Shown piece by piece: positions 50,368 through 62,732 of a stretch of DNA of 64,000 nt. The position numbers were made by a program, and so were the translations under genes. Within the stretch, counting starts at the first letter, position 1; every line of letters starts with the position of its first letter. Under the pieces are notes generated by a model, which was not told the origin of the DNA, did no database searches, and saw only the letters and a list, made by a program, of their open reading frames with translations. The DNA comes from Solimonas variicoloris DSM 15731 (GTDB taxonomy: Bacteria > Pseudomonadota > Gammaproteobacteria > Nevskiales > Nevskiaceae), in the NCBI RefSeq assembly GCF_000382285.1, contig NZ_KB907930.1, forward strand, positions 1 through 64,000. The letters run 5' to 3'.

Positions 50368-52884
50368 ATGGACGCATGGAAAGCGACCGTTCGCTGCTCG
50401 GGCCTGTTCCTGGCCTGCGCCAGCGCGCCGGCGTTCGCACTCGGCTTCGATCTGTTCGACGGTGACGTCACCGGCACCTTGAACACCACCGCCAGTTTCG
50501 GCGCCGCGATGCGCATGGAGCAGCAATCGAAGGATCTCGTCGGCAAGGCCAGCCTCGACCCCAACGGTTGCGGCCGCCAGTTCCAGACCTGCCAGGGCCT
50601 GTTCGCCGAACAGACCTACCCGTCGGAACAGCTGGCACGCATGCGCGGCCAGTACTCGATGCGCGCCGACGACGGCAACCTGAACTACGACAAGCACGAC
50701 CTCACGCAGGCCGTCGCCAAGGTCACCCAGGATCTCACGCTGAACTGGCAGGACTACGGCTTCTTCGCGAAGTGGCTGTACTTCTACGACTTCGTCAACA
50801 ACGATTTCACCGAAACGCATCCGAACATCATCACGCCGGAGAACGTCGACCGCGTCGGCCGCACCGGCGATCCGGTTGCCAACCGCTACTTCACGCACGT
50901 CTACGGCCCCGGCGCCCGCGAGCGCATCAAGCGCAACGACGGCGAGACGCTGCGCCAGATCGGCACCGACTTCCAGCTGCTCGACATCAACGTCTACGGC
51001 CGCGTGCCGATCCCGGGCTGGGAAGACCACGAGCTGAGCTTCAAGATCGGCCGCCAGACGGTGAACTGGGGCGAGTCGACGCTGCTGGCGATCAACAGCA
51101 TCAACCAGGCCAATCCGGTCAACGCCAACAACCTCTACCGCGTCGGCACGCAGGTCGAGGAAGTGTTCACGCCGGTCGGCATGGCCTTCGCGAGCATCGA
51201 GCCGTTCAGCAACGCGACGATCGAAGCCTTCTACCAGTTCGAATGGCAGCCGCTCGACGCGCCGCCGCCGGGCAGTTATTTCGCGACCAACGACCTCGGC
51301 ACCAAGAACGCCGGCCGCTCGGTGAATTTCAGCTTCGGCGCCACGGCCGACGATCCGTACCGCGCGTTCGACGGCGACACCGCGAACAGCCGCAAGGGCT
51401 ATCTCGACAATCCGCTGACGCTGATCACGCCGACCACCGGCACGCTGCTGCGCGAGCGCGACATGGACGCCAGCAATCAGGGCCAGTGGGGCGCGGCGTT
51501 CAAGTACTACGCGGAGAATCTCGGCAGCGGCACCGAGTTCGGCGCGTACTTCATGAACTACCACTCGAAGCTGCCGTACATCAGCTTCTTCTCGGCGCCG
51601 ACCACCTGCAGCCATCTGCCGCGCGTCCAGAACACCGTCACCTTCTTCCAGTCCTGCGGCAACATCCCGGCGGTCTCCGACGCCAATGCCCGCCAGCAGC
51701 TGACGGTCGATTCGCTGACGCTGATCGCCAACCGGCCCGGCGTGCTCGGCGATCTCGGCGTGTTCAGCAATCCGATCGCCGGCCTCGAAACGCTCAAGGG
51801 CCTGCTGCTCGGCGGCGACCCCAATGCGCCGCTGTCCGACAGCGCCGCGCTCGACGAGCCGCGCATCGTCTTCGAGTACCCGGAGAACATCCACCTGTTC
51901 GGCCTGAGCTTCAACACCTCGCTCGGCGACTACTCGATCCAGGGCGAAGTCGCCTACCGTCCGAATCTGCCGCTGCAGGTGTCGATCACCGACCTCGGCT
52001 TCGCAGCGCTCGCGCCGACGCTCAACAGCTGCGGCAACACGGGCAACTGCCGCGGCACGACCGCCGGCTACGGCTGGGCGGAGGACGGCACGCGCACCTT
52101 CTACGGCAGCAGCGACATCGATCCGTCCCACCCGGACACGATCAATCTGCTGGTCGGCCACCTGCCGGGCTCGGCGCGCTCGTACCCGAGCTTCATCATC
52201 CCGTATCGCGGCGGCATGGTCGGCGAGAATCCGGGGACCGATTACAGCAAGCCGCTGAACCGCAAGAACCCGGGCTACATCCGCGGTTATGAGGAGTTCG
52301 AGGTCTACCAGTTCAACCTCGGCTTCACGCGCGTGCTGGGCGCCACCGACAACTTCATCGGCGCCGATCAGATCCAGATGGTCGGCGAGTTCGGCGCGAC
52401 CTGGATTCCGGGCCTGCCGAGCCTCGACCGTCTGCAGATCGACGCGCCGGGTGTCTACCTGCATGCCTCGGCCGGCGCCGATGGCAGCGGCGCCGACGGC
52501 TCGCGCCAGGCCTGCTCGACCAACCAGTACTGCGCGATGGGCGGCGACGGCCTGCGCTTCAATCCGCATCAGGCCGATCTCGACGCCTTCGTCGACAAGT
52601 TCTCGTGGGGTTATCGCCTGATCAACATCATCAAGTACGAGAGCGTGCTGCCGGGCATCAGTCTGCAGCCGTTCCTGGTCTGGTCGCAGGACGTCAAGGG
52701 CACCTCGCCCGGCCCGGCGGAGAACTTCGTCGAAGGCCGCAAATCGATGATCGCCAACGTCGAAACCCGCTACAAGGACTTCCTGTCGCTGACGCTCGGC
52801 TACACCTGGTTCTTCGGCGGCGGCGACAACAACCTGCTGCGCGACCGCGATTTCGCGCAGGCCTTCTTCCGCGTCCAGTTCTAG
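50368..52884 (+). CDS. DUF1302 family outer-membrane-type protein
   Basis: This 838-residue exported protein begins with a signal peptide (hydrophobic region ending SAPAFALG near residue 26) and the DUF1302 hallmark LFDGDVTGTLNTTASFGAAMRM. The mature protein is strand-rich with alternating aromatic residues (WLYFYDFVNNDF, GRQTVNWGES, KIGRQTVNW) and ends in Phe, as in outer-membrane beta-barrels. Members occur beside DUF1329 and RND/MMPL-type exporters in hydrocarbon- and lipid-degrading Gammaproteobacteria. Neither partner is seen here. A role in handling or exporting lipophilic compounds is inferred. The ATG follows GGGGAGAAAACTTG at 50354-50367. It ends 20 bases before an intrinsic terminator. 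Confidence 0.8.
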   Translation: MDAWKATVRCSGLFLACASAPAFALGFDLFDGDVTGTLNTTASFGAAMRMEQQSKDLVGKASLDPNGCGRQFQTCQGLFAEQTYPSEQLARMRGQYSMRADDGNLNYDKHDLTQAVAKVTQDLTLNWQDYGFFAKWLYFYDFVNNDFTETHPNIITPENVDRVGRTGDPVANRYFTHVYGPGARERIKRNDGETLRQIGTDFQLLDINVYGRVPIPGWEDHELSFKIGRQTVNWGESTLLAINSINQANPVNANNLYRVGTQVEEVFTPVGMAFASIEPFSNATIEAFYQFEWQPLDAPPPGSYFATNDLGTKNAGRSVNFSFGATADDPYRAFDGDTANSRKGYLDNPLTLITPTTGTLLRERDMDASNQGQWGAAFKYYAENLGSGTEFGAYFMNYHSKLPYISFFSAPTTCSHLPRVQNTVTFFQSCGNIPAVSDANARQQLTVDSLTLIANRPGVLGDLGVFSNPIAGLETLKGLLLGGDPNAPLSDSAALDEPRIVFEYPENIHLFGLSFNTSLGDYSIQGEVAYRPNLPLQVSITDLGFAALAPTLNSCGNTGNCRGTTAGYGWAEDGTRTFYGSSDIDPSHPDTINLLVGHLPGSARSYPSFIIPYRGGMVGENPGTDYSKPLNRKNPGYIRGYEEFEVYQFNLGFTRVLGATDNFIGADQIQMVGEFGATWIPGLPSLDRLQIDAPGVYLHASAGADGSGADGSRQACSTNQYCAMGGDGLRFNPHQADLDAFVDKFSWGYRLINIIKYESVLPGISLQPFLVWSQDVKGTSPGPAENFVEGRKSMIANVETRYKDFLSLTLGYTWFFGGGDNNLLRDRDFAQAFFRVQF

Positions 52885-52903
52885 ACCAGCGATTCGAGAG
52901 CAA

Positions 52904-52940
52904 CCCGCCGCGCGCGATACGCGCGGCGGGTTTTTCTTTT
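52904..52940 (+). terminator. Intrinsic terminator of the DUF1302 gene
   Basis: An 11-bp GC stem, CCCGCCGCGCG/CGCGCGGCGGG, with loop CGATA is followed by TTTTTCTTTT. It begins 20 bases after the DUF1302 stop codon. Confidence 0.88.
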
Positions 52941-53191
52941 GTGAGGCGTATCGCACTGCAACATGTTTATCAGCGCATTCCCAGCATTCAATGTCAGCAT
53001 TTTCCTACCTGAGCCGCTCTTCTTTTCATCTAAAATTTACATAGCGGCCATAAATGGGCCGAAAGCCAGGGAAATTTGCTCCTCATTGGTGCGAATTTCT
53101 TTAGCGCCCCGCGGTGAAGCGCATCGAATTCTTTGCAGCTGAACATTCGGGACGCCCTCGGCTCAGGGAGTTGCAACAAACGAAGTCACAC
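52941..53191. other. A+T-rich upstream region of the OmpA-like gene
   Basis: This 251-base stretch is the most A+T-rich part of the window, with CATCTAAAATTTACATAG around 53024-53041 and a partly palindromic CGGCCATAAATGGGCCG at 53045-53061. It likely contains the promoter of the strongly expressed outer-membrane gene downstream. No convincing -35/-10 pair could be fixed, and no gene is seen. Confidence 0.4.
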
Positions 53192-53249
53192 GCCGGCATC
53201 GGGTTCGCCCGGGGACAGTGATGTCCGCCGGCAAACGGGGGAATCCCCC
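53192..53249 (+). ncRNA. Structured 5' leader with a three-way-junction fold upstream of ompA
   Basis: The 5' leader just before the OmpA-like start can fold compactly. P1 pairs GCCGGC (53192-53197) with GCCGGC (53227-53232). Inside it are P2, CGGG-UUCG-CCCG (53200-53211), closed by a UUCG tetraloop, and P3, GGACA-GUGA-UGUCC (53213-53226), closed by a GNRA tetraloop. A separate hairpin GGGGG-AAU-CCCCC follows (53237-53249). It ends just before AAGGA and GGAG sequences and the start codon at 53269. Two stable tetraloops in one junction are unlikely by chance. It could control mRNA stability or translation, or be a ligand or protein sensor. No known riboswitch consensus was recognised. Confidence 0.5.
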
Positions 53250-53268
53250 AAGGAACAGTGGAGTTCTC

Positions 53269-54402
53269 ATGAAGACTGCATATGGCTTGTTGGGTGCGGC
53301 GGCGGTTCTGGCGGCCGCGTCGGCTTACGCACAGGACGCCGCCACGGATCCGCTCGCGGAAACCGGCGTCGAAAGCACCGATACCAGCACGACGACGGTC
53401 GAAACGACCGAGCTGGTTGCGCCGAGCTACATCGGCATCCAGGGCCTTTACACCGACCCGGACAGCGAGCGCAGCTTCGGGCTGGCCGACATCAACCGCG
53501 GCGTCGGCGTCGACCTGCTCTACGGCTGGCAGAGCCAGAAGCGCTGGGGTTACGAACTGCATGGCTGGGCGCAGACCTTCGAGACCGGCGATGACCTCCG
53601 CACCGATTTCTATCACTACGGCCTCGGCGCGGATCTGTTCTACGCCTTCGGTGACCGCTCGCACTTCACGCCGTTCATCCTGATCGGCGGCGGCGCGACC
53701 TACAACGACATCTATCCGAATGGCGCCGAGGACGACGGCTACGACTGGTTCGCCAACGGCGGCGTCGGCTTCGTGACCGGCCCGTTCACGAAGGTCGGCC
53801 AGCTGCGCCTGCGCGGTGAAGTCCGCTACGTGTACGACGGTTTCGCCGACGGCTACGGCGACATCCGCTACGCGCTCGGCATCGAAATCCCGCTGTTCAA
53901 GGAGAAGGCGATCGAGATGGCCGCGGCGACCGAGACGACCAAGATCGTCGAAGTGCCGACCGGTCTGACTGACAGCGACGGCGACGGCGTGGTCGACGAG
54001 AAGGACAAGTGCCCGGATACGCCGGCTGGCTCGCGCGTCGACGGCGACGGCTGCCCGTTCGAGAAGGTCATCAATCTCAAGGGCGTCACCTTCGAGTTCA
54101 ACAAGACGCGCCTGCGTCCGGACGCGCAGACCATCCTCGACTGGGCGGTCGGCGTGCTGAAGAAGTATCCGGACATGAACGTCGAGATCGCCGGTAACAC
54201 CGACAGCGTCGGCTCGGACGAGTACAACCAGAAGCTCTCGGAAGGCCGCGCGCAGTCCGTCATGCAGTACTTCGTCGAGCACGGCGTGCCGGAGTCGCAG
54301 CTGACGGCCAAGGGTTATGGCGAATCGCAGCCGATCGCCGACAACAAGACCGACGAAGGCCGTGAACTCAACCGCCGCGTCGAGCTGCGCATCCTGAACT
54401 AA
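53269..54402 (+). CDS. ompA: OmpA-family outer membrane protein
   Basis: This 377-residue protein has a signal peptide ending ASAYAQD near residue 21, an N-terminal eight-strand barrel-like domain (residues 50-215, with IGIQGLYTDPDSERSFG and YGLGADLFYAFGD), and thrombospondin-3-type Asp repeats (DSDGDGVVDEKDKCPDTPAGSRVDGDGCP, near 240-265). The C-terminal OmpA-like domain has FEFNKTRLRPDAQ, GNTDSVGSDEYN and LSEGRAQSV, then a RELNRRVE end that binds peptidoglycan. It anchors the outer membrane to the wall. The ATG at 53269 directly begins the signal peptide; an in-frame upstream GTG lies inside the leader fold. The lipoprotein gene follows after 20 bases. Confidence 0.92.
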   Translation: MKTAYGLLGAAAVLAAASAYAQDAATDPLAETGVESTDTSTTTVETTELVAPSYIGIQGLYTDPDSERSFGLADINRGVGVDLLYGWQSQKRWGYELHGWAQTFETGDDLRTDFYHYGLGADLFYAFGDRSHFTPFILIGGGATYNDIYPNGAEDDGYDWFANGGVGFVTGPFTKVGQLRLRGEVRYVYDGFADGYGDIRYALGIEIPLFKEKAIEMAAATETTKIVEVPTGLTDSDGDGVVDEKDKCPDTPAGSRVDGDGCPFEKVINLKGVTFEFNKTRLRPDAQTILDWAVGVLKKYPDMNVEIAGNTDSVGSDEYNQKLSEGRAQSVMQYFVEHGVPESQLTAKGYGESQPIADNKTDEGRELNRRVELRILN

Positions 54403-54422
54403 GGACGATGGAGTCCCCCGCA

Positions 54423-55223
54423 ATGAACACGTTTGATCTTATGAAGAAGACCCTGCTCGCCGCGATGGTCGCGACGAGCTTCGGCCTGGGCGCCTGCTCG
54501 GCCGACGGCAATGGCACCGAGAGCGGCGGCATCGTCGACGACGGCGGCGACAACGGCGGTTTCGGCCCCAACGATGGCTCGACGCCGACCAATGTCGGCG
54601 AAGACACCGACGGTGACGGCCAGACCGATACCCCCATCAGCGGCAACTTCATCTGCCAGCAGGGCGCCAAGGCCTACGGCGATGTCTCGACGGAGGTTGG
54701 CGCGAACGGCCTGGTCGGCGGCTTGCTCAGCACGCTGCTGAACCTGCTCGGCGGCAACACGGCGACGACGCTGCTGAACAGCGTCACCGAGCCGGATTAC
54801 GCGGTCGACGGCCATCTGGCGACCTACTCGACGTTCAGCCTGACGGTCGGCCTGCTCGGCGGCCTGCTCAGCTCCGTCGATGAATCGGTGGTGTTCCCGT
54901 CGCAGGTGCCGGCCGGCACCTTCGCGGTGTTCGGCGTCTCGTTCCCGACCGCGACCGTCGATCTGAGCCTGTTCAACCAGATCTCGGTGACGACCTACCT
55001 CGGCGATACCGAGCAGGAAACGACGACCTACTCGCAGTCCGATCTCGACCTGCTCGGCCTGACCGCCGACCAGCCGGCGTTCATCGGCCTGAAGTCGCAC
55101 AAGGCTTTCGATCGCGTCACGATCGGCCTGACGCCGGGGCTGCTCAGCGTCAACGTCGGCGACGCCATGCACGTGCACGAGCTGTGCACGGGCGGCAAGT
55201 TCGTGACGGCGCCGAGCACCTGA
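54423..55223 (+). CDS. Lipoprotein of unknown function following ompA
   Basis: This 266-residue protein has a signal peptide with lipobox GLGAC (Cys25), then a Gly/Asp-rich linker with DTDGDGQTD, a calcium-binding-like repeat. A domain rich in Leu/Gly/Ser/Thr follows (residues 75-266). The repeats GLVGGLLSTLLNLLGG and VGLLGGLLSSV are hydrophobic and may insert into or pack against a membrane. Two cysteines remain at about 77 and 256. I do not recognise the family. It begins 20 bases after ompA and ends at a strong terminator, so the two are probably cotranscribed and may act together at the outer membrane. The start could also be the ATG at 54441. Confidence 0.65.
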   Translation: MNTFDLMKKTLLAAMVATSFGLGACSADGNGTESGGIVDDGGDNGGFGPNDGSTPTNVGEDTDGDGQTDTPISGNFICQQGAKAYGDVSTEVGANGLVGGLLSTLLNLLGGNTATTLLNSVTEPDYAVDGHLATYSTFSLTVGLLGGLLSSVDESVVFPSQVPAGTFAVFGVSFPTATVDLSLFNQISVTTYLGDTEQETTTYSQSDLDLLGLTADQPAFIGLKSHKAFDRVTIGLTPGLLSVNVGDAMHVHELCTGGKFVTAPST

Positions 55224-55243
55224 GAGGCAACGCTTTTCCCCTG

Positions 55244-55274
55244 GGGCGCGGCGGTGACGCCGCGCCCTTTTTTT
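55244..55274 (+). terminator. Intrinsic terminator of the ompA-lipoprotein unit
   Basis: A perfect 10-bp stem, GGGCGCGGCG/CGCCGCGCCC, with the loop GTGA (a GNRA-type tetraloop) is followed by seven T's. It begins 20 bases after the lipoprotein stop. Confidence 0.92.
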
Positions 55275-55355
55275 GTCCGCCGCCCGCTCGCGTCACCAAA
55301 GCTTCATCCCGCCGTCATCTGCGGATCACCGCGCCGCGCGACAGTCGCACGCGCC

Positions 55356-56201
55356 ATGAAAGACGCTCCGCGCAAAGCCAAGTCCCGCAAGCCGGCCGAC
55401 GACGGCAAGCATCGCTACCGCACGATCTGGGTCTCCGACGTGCATCTCGGCACGCCGGGCTGCAAGGCCGAGCATCTCGCCAATTTCCTCAAGCACAACA
55501 GCTGCGAGAAGCTGTATCTGGTCGGCGACATCATCGATGGATGGAAGCTGCGCTCCGGCTGGTTCTGGCCGCAGGAACACACCAACGTGGTGCGCAAGAT
55601 CCTGACCAAGGCCAAGCGCGGCACCCAGGTCTTCTACGTGACCGGCAACCACGACGAGTTCCTGCGCAAATTCGTCGGCTACGAGCTCGAGATCGGCAAC
55701 ATCCGCCTCGTCAACGAGCACGTGCACGAGACGGCCGACGGCCGCCGGCTGCTGGTCGTGCACGGCGATTTCTTCGACGTCATCACCCGCTACCACAAGT
55801 GGATCGCGCTGGCCGGCGACGCGCTGTACGAAGGCACGATGCGCTTCAACTACTGGTTCAACCGCGGCCGCTCGCTGCTCGGCATGCGCTACTGGTCGCT
55901 GTCGGCGTTCGCCAAGCAGCACGTCAAGACGGCAGTCAACATCGTCTCGACCTTCGAGGAGTCGCTGGCCCACGAATGCCGCCGCCGCGAGCTCGACGGC
56001 GTCGTCTGCGGTCACATCCACCACGCCGACGCCCGCGACATCAATGGGGTCACCTATTACAACTGCGGCGACTGGGTCGAGAGCTGCACGGCGCTCGCCG
56101 AAGACTTCAACGGTCGCATCCACGTGATCCGCTGGGTCGAGCTCGACCACCTGAACCAGAGCACGACGGTCACGCCGCTGCGGCGCCGCGCGACCGCCTG
56201 A
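55356..56201 (+). CDS. LpxH-like metallophosphoesterase (copy 1 of tandem pair)
   Basis: This 281-residue calcineurin-like phosphoesterase is in the group annotated as UDP-2,3-diacylglucosamine hydrolases. Metal-binding motifs run in family order: WVSDVHLG near 25-32, LVGDIIDGW near 57, VTGNHDEFLRK near 90, VVHGDFFD near 130, and CGHIHHADARDINGVTYYNCGDW near 213-235. It begins with a short basic tail (KDAPRKAKSRKPADD). The classical LpxH substrate is UDP-diacylglucosamine in lipid A synthesis, but this longer GDIIDGW branch is a separate clade whose true substrate is unsure. The closely related gene at 56344 follows 142 bases downstream. Confidence 0.78.
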   Translation: MKDAPRKAKSRKPADDGKHRYRTIWVSDVHLGTPGCKAEHLANFLKHNSCEKLYLVGDIIDGWKLRSGWFWPQEHTNVVRKILTKAKRGTQVFYVTGNHDEFLRKFVGYELEIGNIRLVNEHVHETADGRRLLVVHGDFFDVITRYHKWIALAGDALYEGTMRFNYWFNRGRSLLGMRYWSLSAFAKQHVKTAVNIVSTFEESLAHECRRRELDGVVCGHIHHADARDINGVTYYNCGDWVESCTALAEDFNGRIHVIRWVELDHLNQSTTVTPLRRRATA

Positions 56202-56343
56202 TCGGCGCACCGCGCGCCGCCAGCCGTGCGGCGCATCACGGCCGGCGGCGGTCGCGATCCGGCTTGGCCACGTGCGTGGCAAGAAACTTGCTGCCCCACA
56301 AGCGACGCGGCCTGCGCCGGGCCGCGGCGGAAGCGGGGGCACG

Positions 56344-57159
56344 ATGCGCTATCGCACGCTGTGGGTTTCCGACGTCCATCTCGGGCGGCCCGGCTGCCAG
56401 GCCGAGCTCCTCGCCGACTTCCTGCGCCGCCACGACTGCGAGCGCCTCTATCTGGTCGGCGACATCATCGACGGCTGGAAACTGCATCAGAGCTGGTACT
56501 GGCCGCAGGCGCACGCCAACGTCGTGCGCGAGATCCTCAGCAAGGCGGAGGCCGGCACCGCCGTCTACTACATCACCGGCAACCACGACGAATTCCTGCG
56601 CCGCTACGTCGATCACGCGATGCACTTCGGCAACATCTCGATCGCCAACGAAGCGATCCACCACACGGCCGACGGCCGCCGCCTGCTGGTCCTGCACGGC
56701 GACGCCTTCGACATGATCACCCGCTACTTCCGGCGCATCGCCATCGCCGGCGACACGGCCTATCAGACGCTGCTGCGCGCCAATGTGCTGATCAATCGCG
56801 TGCGCGCCAGGCTCGACAAGCCGCACTGGTCGCTGTCGGCCTACGCCAAGCACCAGGTCAAGCGCGCGGTCAACTTCGTATCGGCCTTCGAGGACGCGGT
56901 GGCCCGCGACTGCCGGCGCCGGCAGCTCGACGGCGTGATCTGCGGCCATATCCATCACGCCGAGATCCGCAGCATCCACGGCATCCAGTACTACAACTGC
57001 GGCGACTGGGTCGAGAGCTGCACGGCGCTGGCCGAGGATCTCAACGGCCGCATCGAGATCGTCCGCTGGGCCGAGCTGCACGAGGGCGAAGCGGGCTCGG
57101 ACAAGGTCACGCCGCTGCCGACGCCCCGGCGCGGCGCGGACGCCGCGCGACGGCGCTGA
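56344..57159 (+). CDS. LpxH-like metallophosphoesterase (copy 2 of tandem pair)
   Basis: This 271-residue paralogue of the preceding gene keeps every metal motif: WVSDVHLG near 6, LVGDIIDGW near 38, ITGNHDEFLRR near 71, VLHGDAFD near 111 and CGHIHHAEIRSIHGIQYYNCGDW near 194. The similarity is high enough for tandem duplication; the two differ mainly in the N-terminal tail (absent here) and in surface loops. The start is the ATG at 56344, giving MRYRTLWVSDVHLG; the open frame upstream is not family-like. Lipid A or another envelope glycolipid step is inferred. Its 3' end is 34 bases from the convergent pmbA gene. Confidence 0.78.
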   Translation: MRYRTLWVSDVHLGRPGCQAELLADFLRRHDCERLYLVGDIIDGWKLHQSWYWPQAHANVVREILSKAEAGTAVYYITGNHDEFLRRYVDHAMHFGNISIANEAIHHTADGRRLLVLHGDAFDMITRYFRRIAIAGDTAYQTLLRANVLINRVRARLDKPHWSLSAYAKHQVKRAVNFVSAFEDAVARDCRRRQLDGVICGHIHHAEIRSIHGIQYYNCGDWVESCTALAEDLNGRIEIVRWAELHEGEAGSDKVTPLPTPRRGADAARRR

Positions 57160-57193
57160 CGCCAGCGGCGCGGCGCGCCGATCCGGCGCCGCT

Positions 57194-58558
57194 TCAGTGC
57201 CCGGCGATCGTCATGCCGTCGATCAGCACCGAGCCGGTGCGGATGCCGGCATGCGGATCGACATCGCGACCGACGGCGACGACGCCGCGGAACATCTCGG
57301 CGAGATTGCCGGCGATGGTCAGCTCATCGACCGGATAGGCGATCTCGCCGTTCTCGATCCAGAAGCCGGCGGCGCCGCGCGAGTAGTCGCCATTGACCAG
57401 ATTGGCGCCGTGACCGAGCAGTTCGGTGACGAGCAGACCCTCGCCCATTTCCAGCATCAGCCCGGGCAGATCGAAGGCGCCCGGTTCGACGACGAGGTTG
57501 AACACGCCGCCGGCATTGCCTGTGGTCTGCAGGCCGAGCTTGCGCGCCGAGTAGCTCGACAGCAGCCAGCCCTCGAGCCGGCCCTGCTCAACCAGCGTGC
57601 GCTCGTGCGTGGCGACGCCCTCGTGGTCGTAGGCAGCGCTCGCCGCGCCGCGCCGCAGGTGCGGCTGCTGGCGCAGCGTGACGGCACGCGAGAACACGGT
57701 TTCGCCGAGCTTGTCGACCAGAAAGCTGGCCTTGCGGTACAGGGCGCCGCCGGAAATCGCGCCGGTGAAGTGGCCCCAGAAGCCGCGCGCCAGCTCCGGC
57801 GGCAGCAGCACCGGCGCGCGCCGCGTCGCCAGCTTGCGCGCGCCGAGGCGCGCCGCTGCGCGGCGGCCGGCCTTGTCGCCGATCGCCTCCGGCGTCATCA
57901 GCTCGCCCGGCACGCGGGCGTTGCTGTACCAGTAGTCGCGCTGCATGTCCTCGCCGGCGCTGGCGACCACCGCGCAGCTGAGACTGTGCTGCGTGCCGCG
58001 GCGCGCACCGAAGAAGCCGTGCGTGTTCGCGTAGGCGGAGATGCCGCGATGGCTCGACACGCTGGCGCCCTCGCTGCCGGTGATGCGCGGATCGGCAGCG
58101 AACGCCGCCGCCTCGCAGGCGCGCGCCAGATCGACGGCCGCCTCGGCCGACAGATCCCAGGGATGATCGAGATCGAGGTCCGGGAACTCGCGCGCCATCA
58201 GCGCCGGATCGGCCAGGCCGTTGCAGGGGTCCTCGCCGGTCGCGGCGGCGATCGCCAGCGCCGCGTCCACCGCCTGCGCGATGCCGGCGTCGCTCCAGTC
58301 GCCGGTGGTCGCGTGGCCCTTGCGCTGGCCGATGTAGACGGTCAGGCCCAGTTCGCGGTCCTGCTGGAACTCCAGACTCTCGACTTCCTTCTGGCGGACG
58401 TTGACGGTCAGGCCGCGGCTCGCCGAAACACTGGCTTCGGCCGCGCTCGCCCCGCCACGGCGCGCATGGGACAGGGCCACGTCGAGGCGCGCCTGGAGCA
58501 GCTCGGCGGACGGCAGGCCGGCATCGGCGGCGGGCATCGGACTCGGATTCATGCTCAT
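57194..58558 (-). CDS. pmbA: Metalloprotease PmbA/TldE
   Basis: This 454-residue protein of the TldD/PmbA family partners with TldD to form a protease acting on modified peptides (for example antibiotic precursors and the CcdA antitoxin in E. coli). Characteristic segments are EVESLEFQQDRELGLTVYIGQRKGHATTGDWS near residue 60, the HRGISAYANTHGFFGARRGTQHSLSCAVVA block near 160, and TELLGHGANLVNGDYSRGAAGFWIENGEI near the end. PmbA itself lacks the metal motif of TldD, and I see none here. The start is the ATG at 58558 (an ATG at 58552 is also possible). The upstream murU gene ends only 11 bases away. Confidence 0.9.
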   Translation of the reverse strand: MSMNPSPMPAADAGLPSAELLQARLDVALSHARRGGASAAEASVSASRGLTVNVRQKEVESLEFQQDRELGLTVYIGQRKGHATTGDWSDAGIAQAVDAALAIAAATGEDPCNGLADPALMAREFPDLDLDHPWDLSAEAAVDLARACEAAAFAADPRITGSEGASVSSHRGISAYANTHGFFGARRGTQHSLSCAVVASAGEDMQRDYWYSNARVPGELMTPEAIGDKAGRRAAARLGARKLATRRAPVLLPPELARGFWGHFTGAISGGALYRKASFLVDKLGETVFSRAVTLRQQPHLRRGAASAAYDHEGVATHERTLVEQGRLEGWLLSSYSARKLGLQTTGNAGGVFNLVVEPGAFDLPGLMLEMGEGLLVTELLGHGANLVNGDYSRGAAGFWIENGEIAYPVDELTIAGNLAEMFRGVVAVGRDVDPHAGIRTGSVLIDGMTIAGH

Positions 58559-58569
58559 GGTCTCAAGGC

Positions 58570-62647
<4,078 letters not shown>

Positions 62648-62732
62648 GGCCGGCAGTAGGTATCGCCGCCGGCTCTGGGCGATAATCCCGGACTTGCGTT
62701 CCCATTCCGTCTTTCCAGCCAACGGTCCCATC

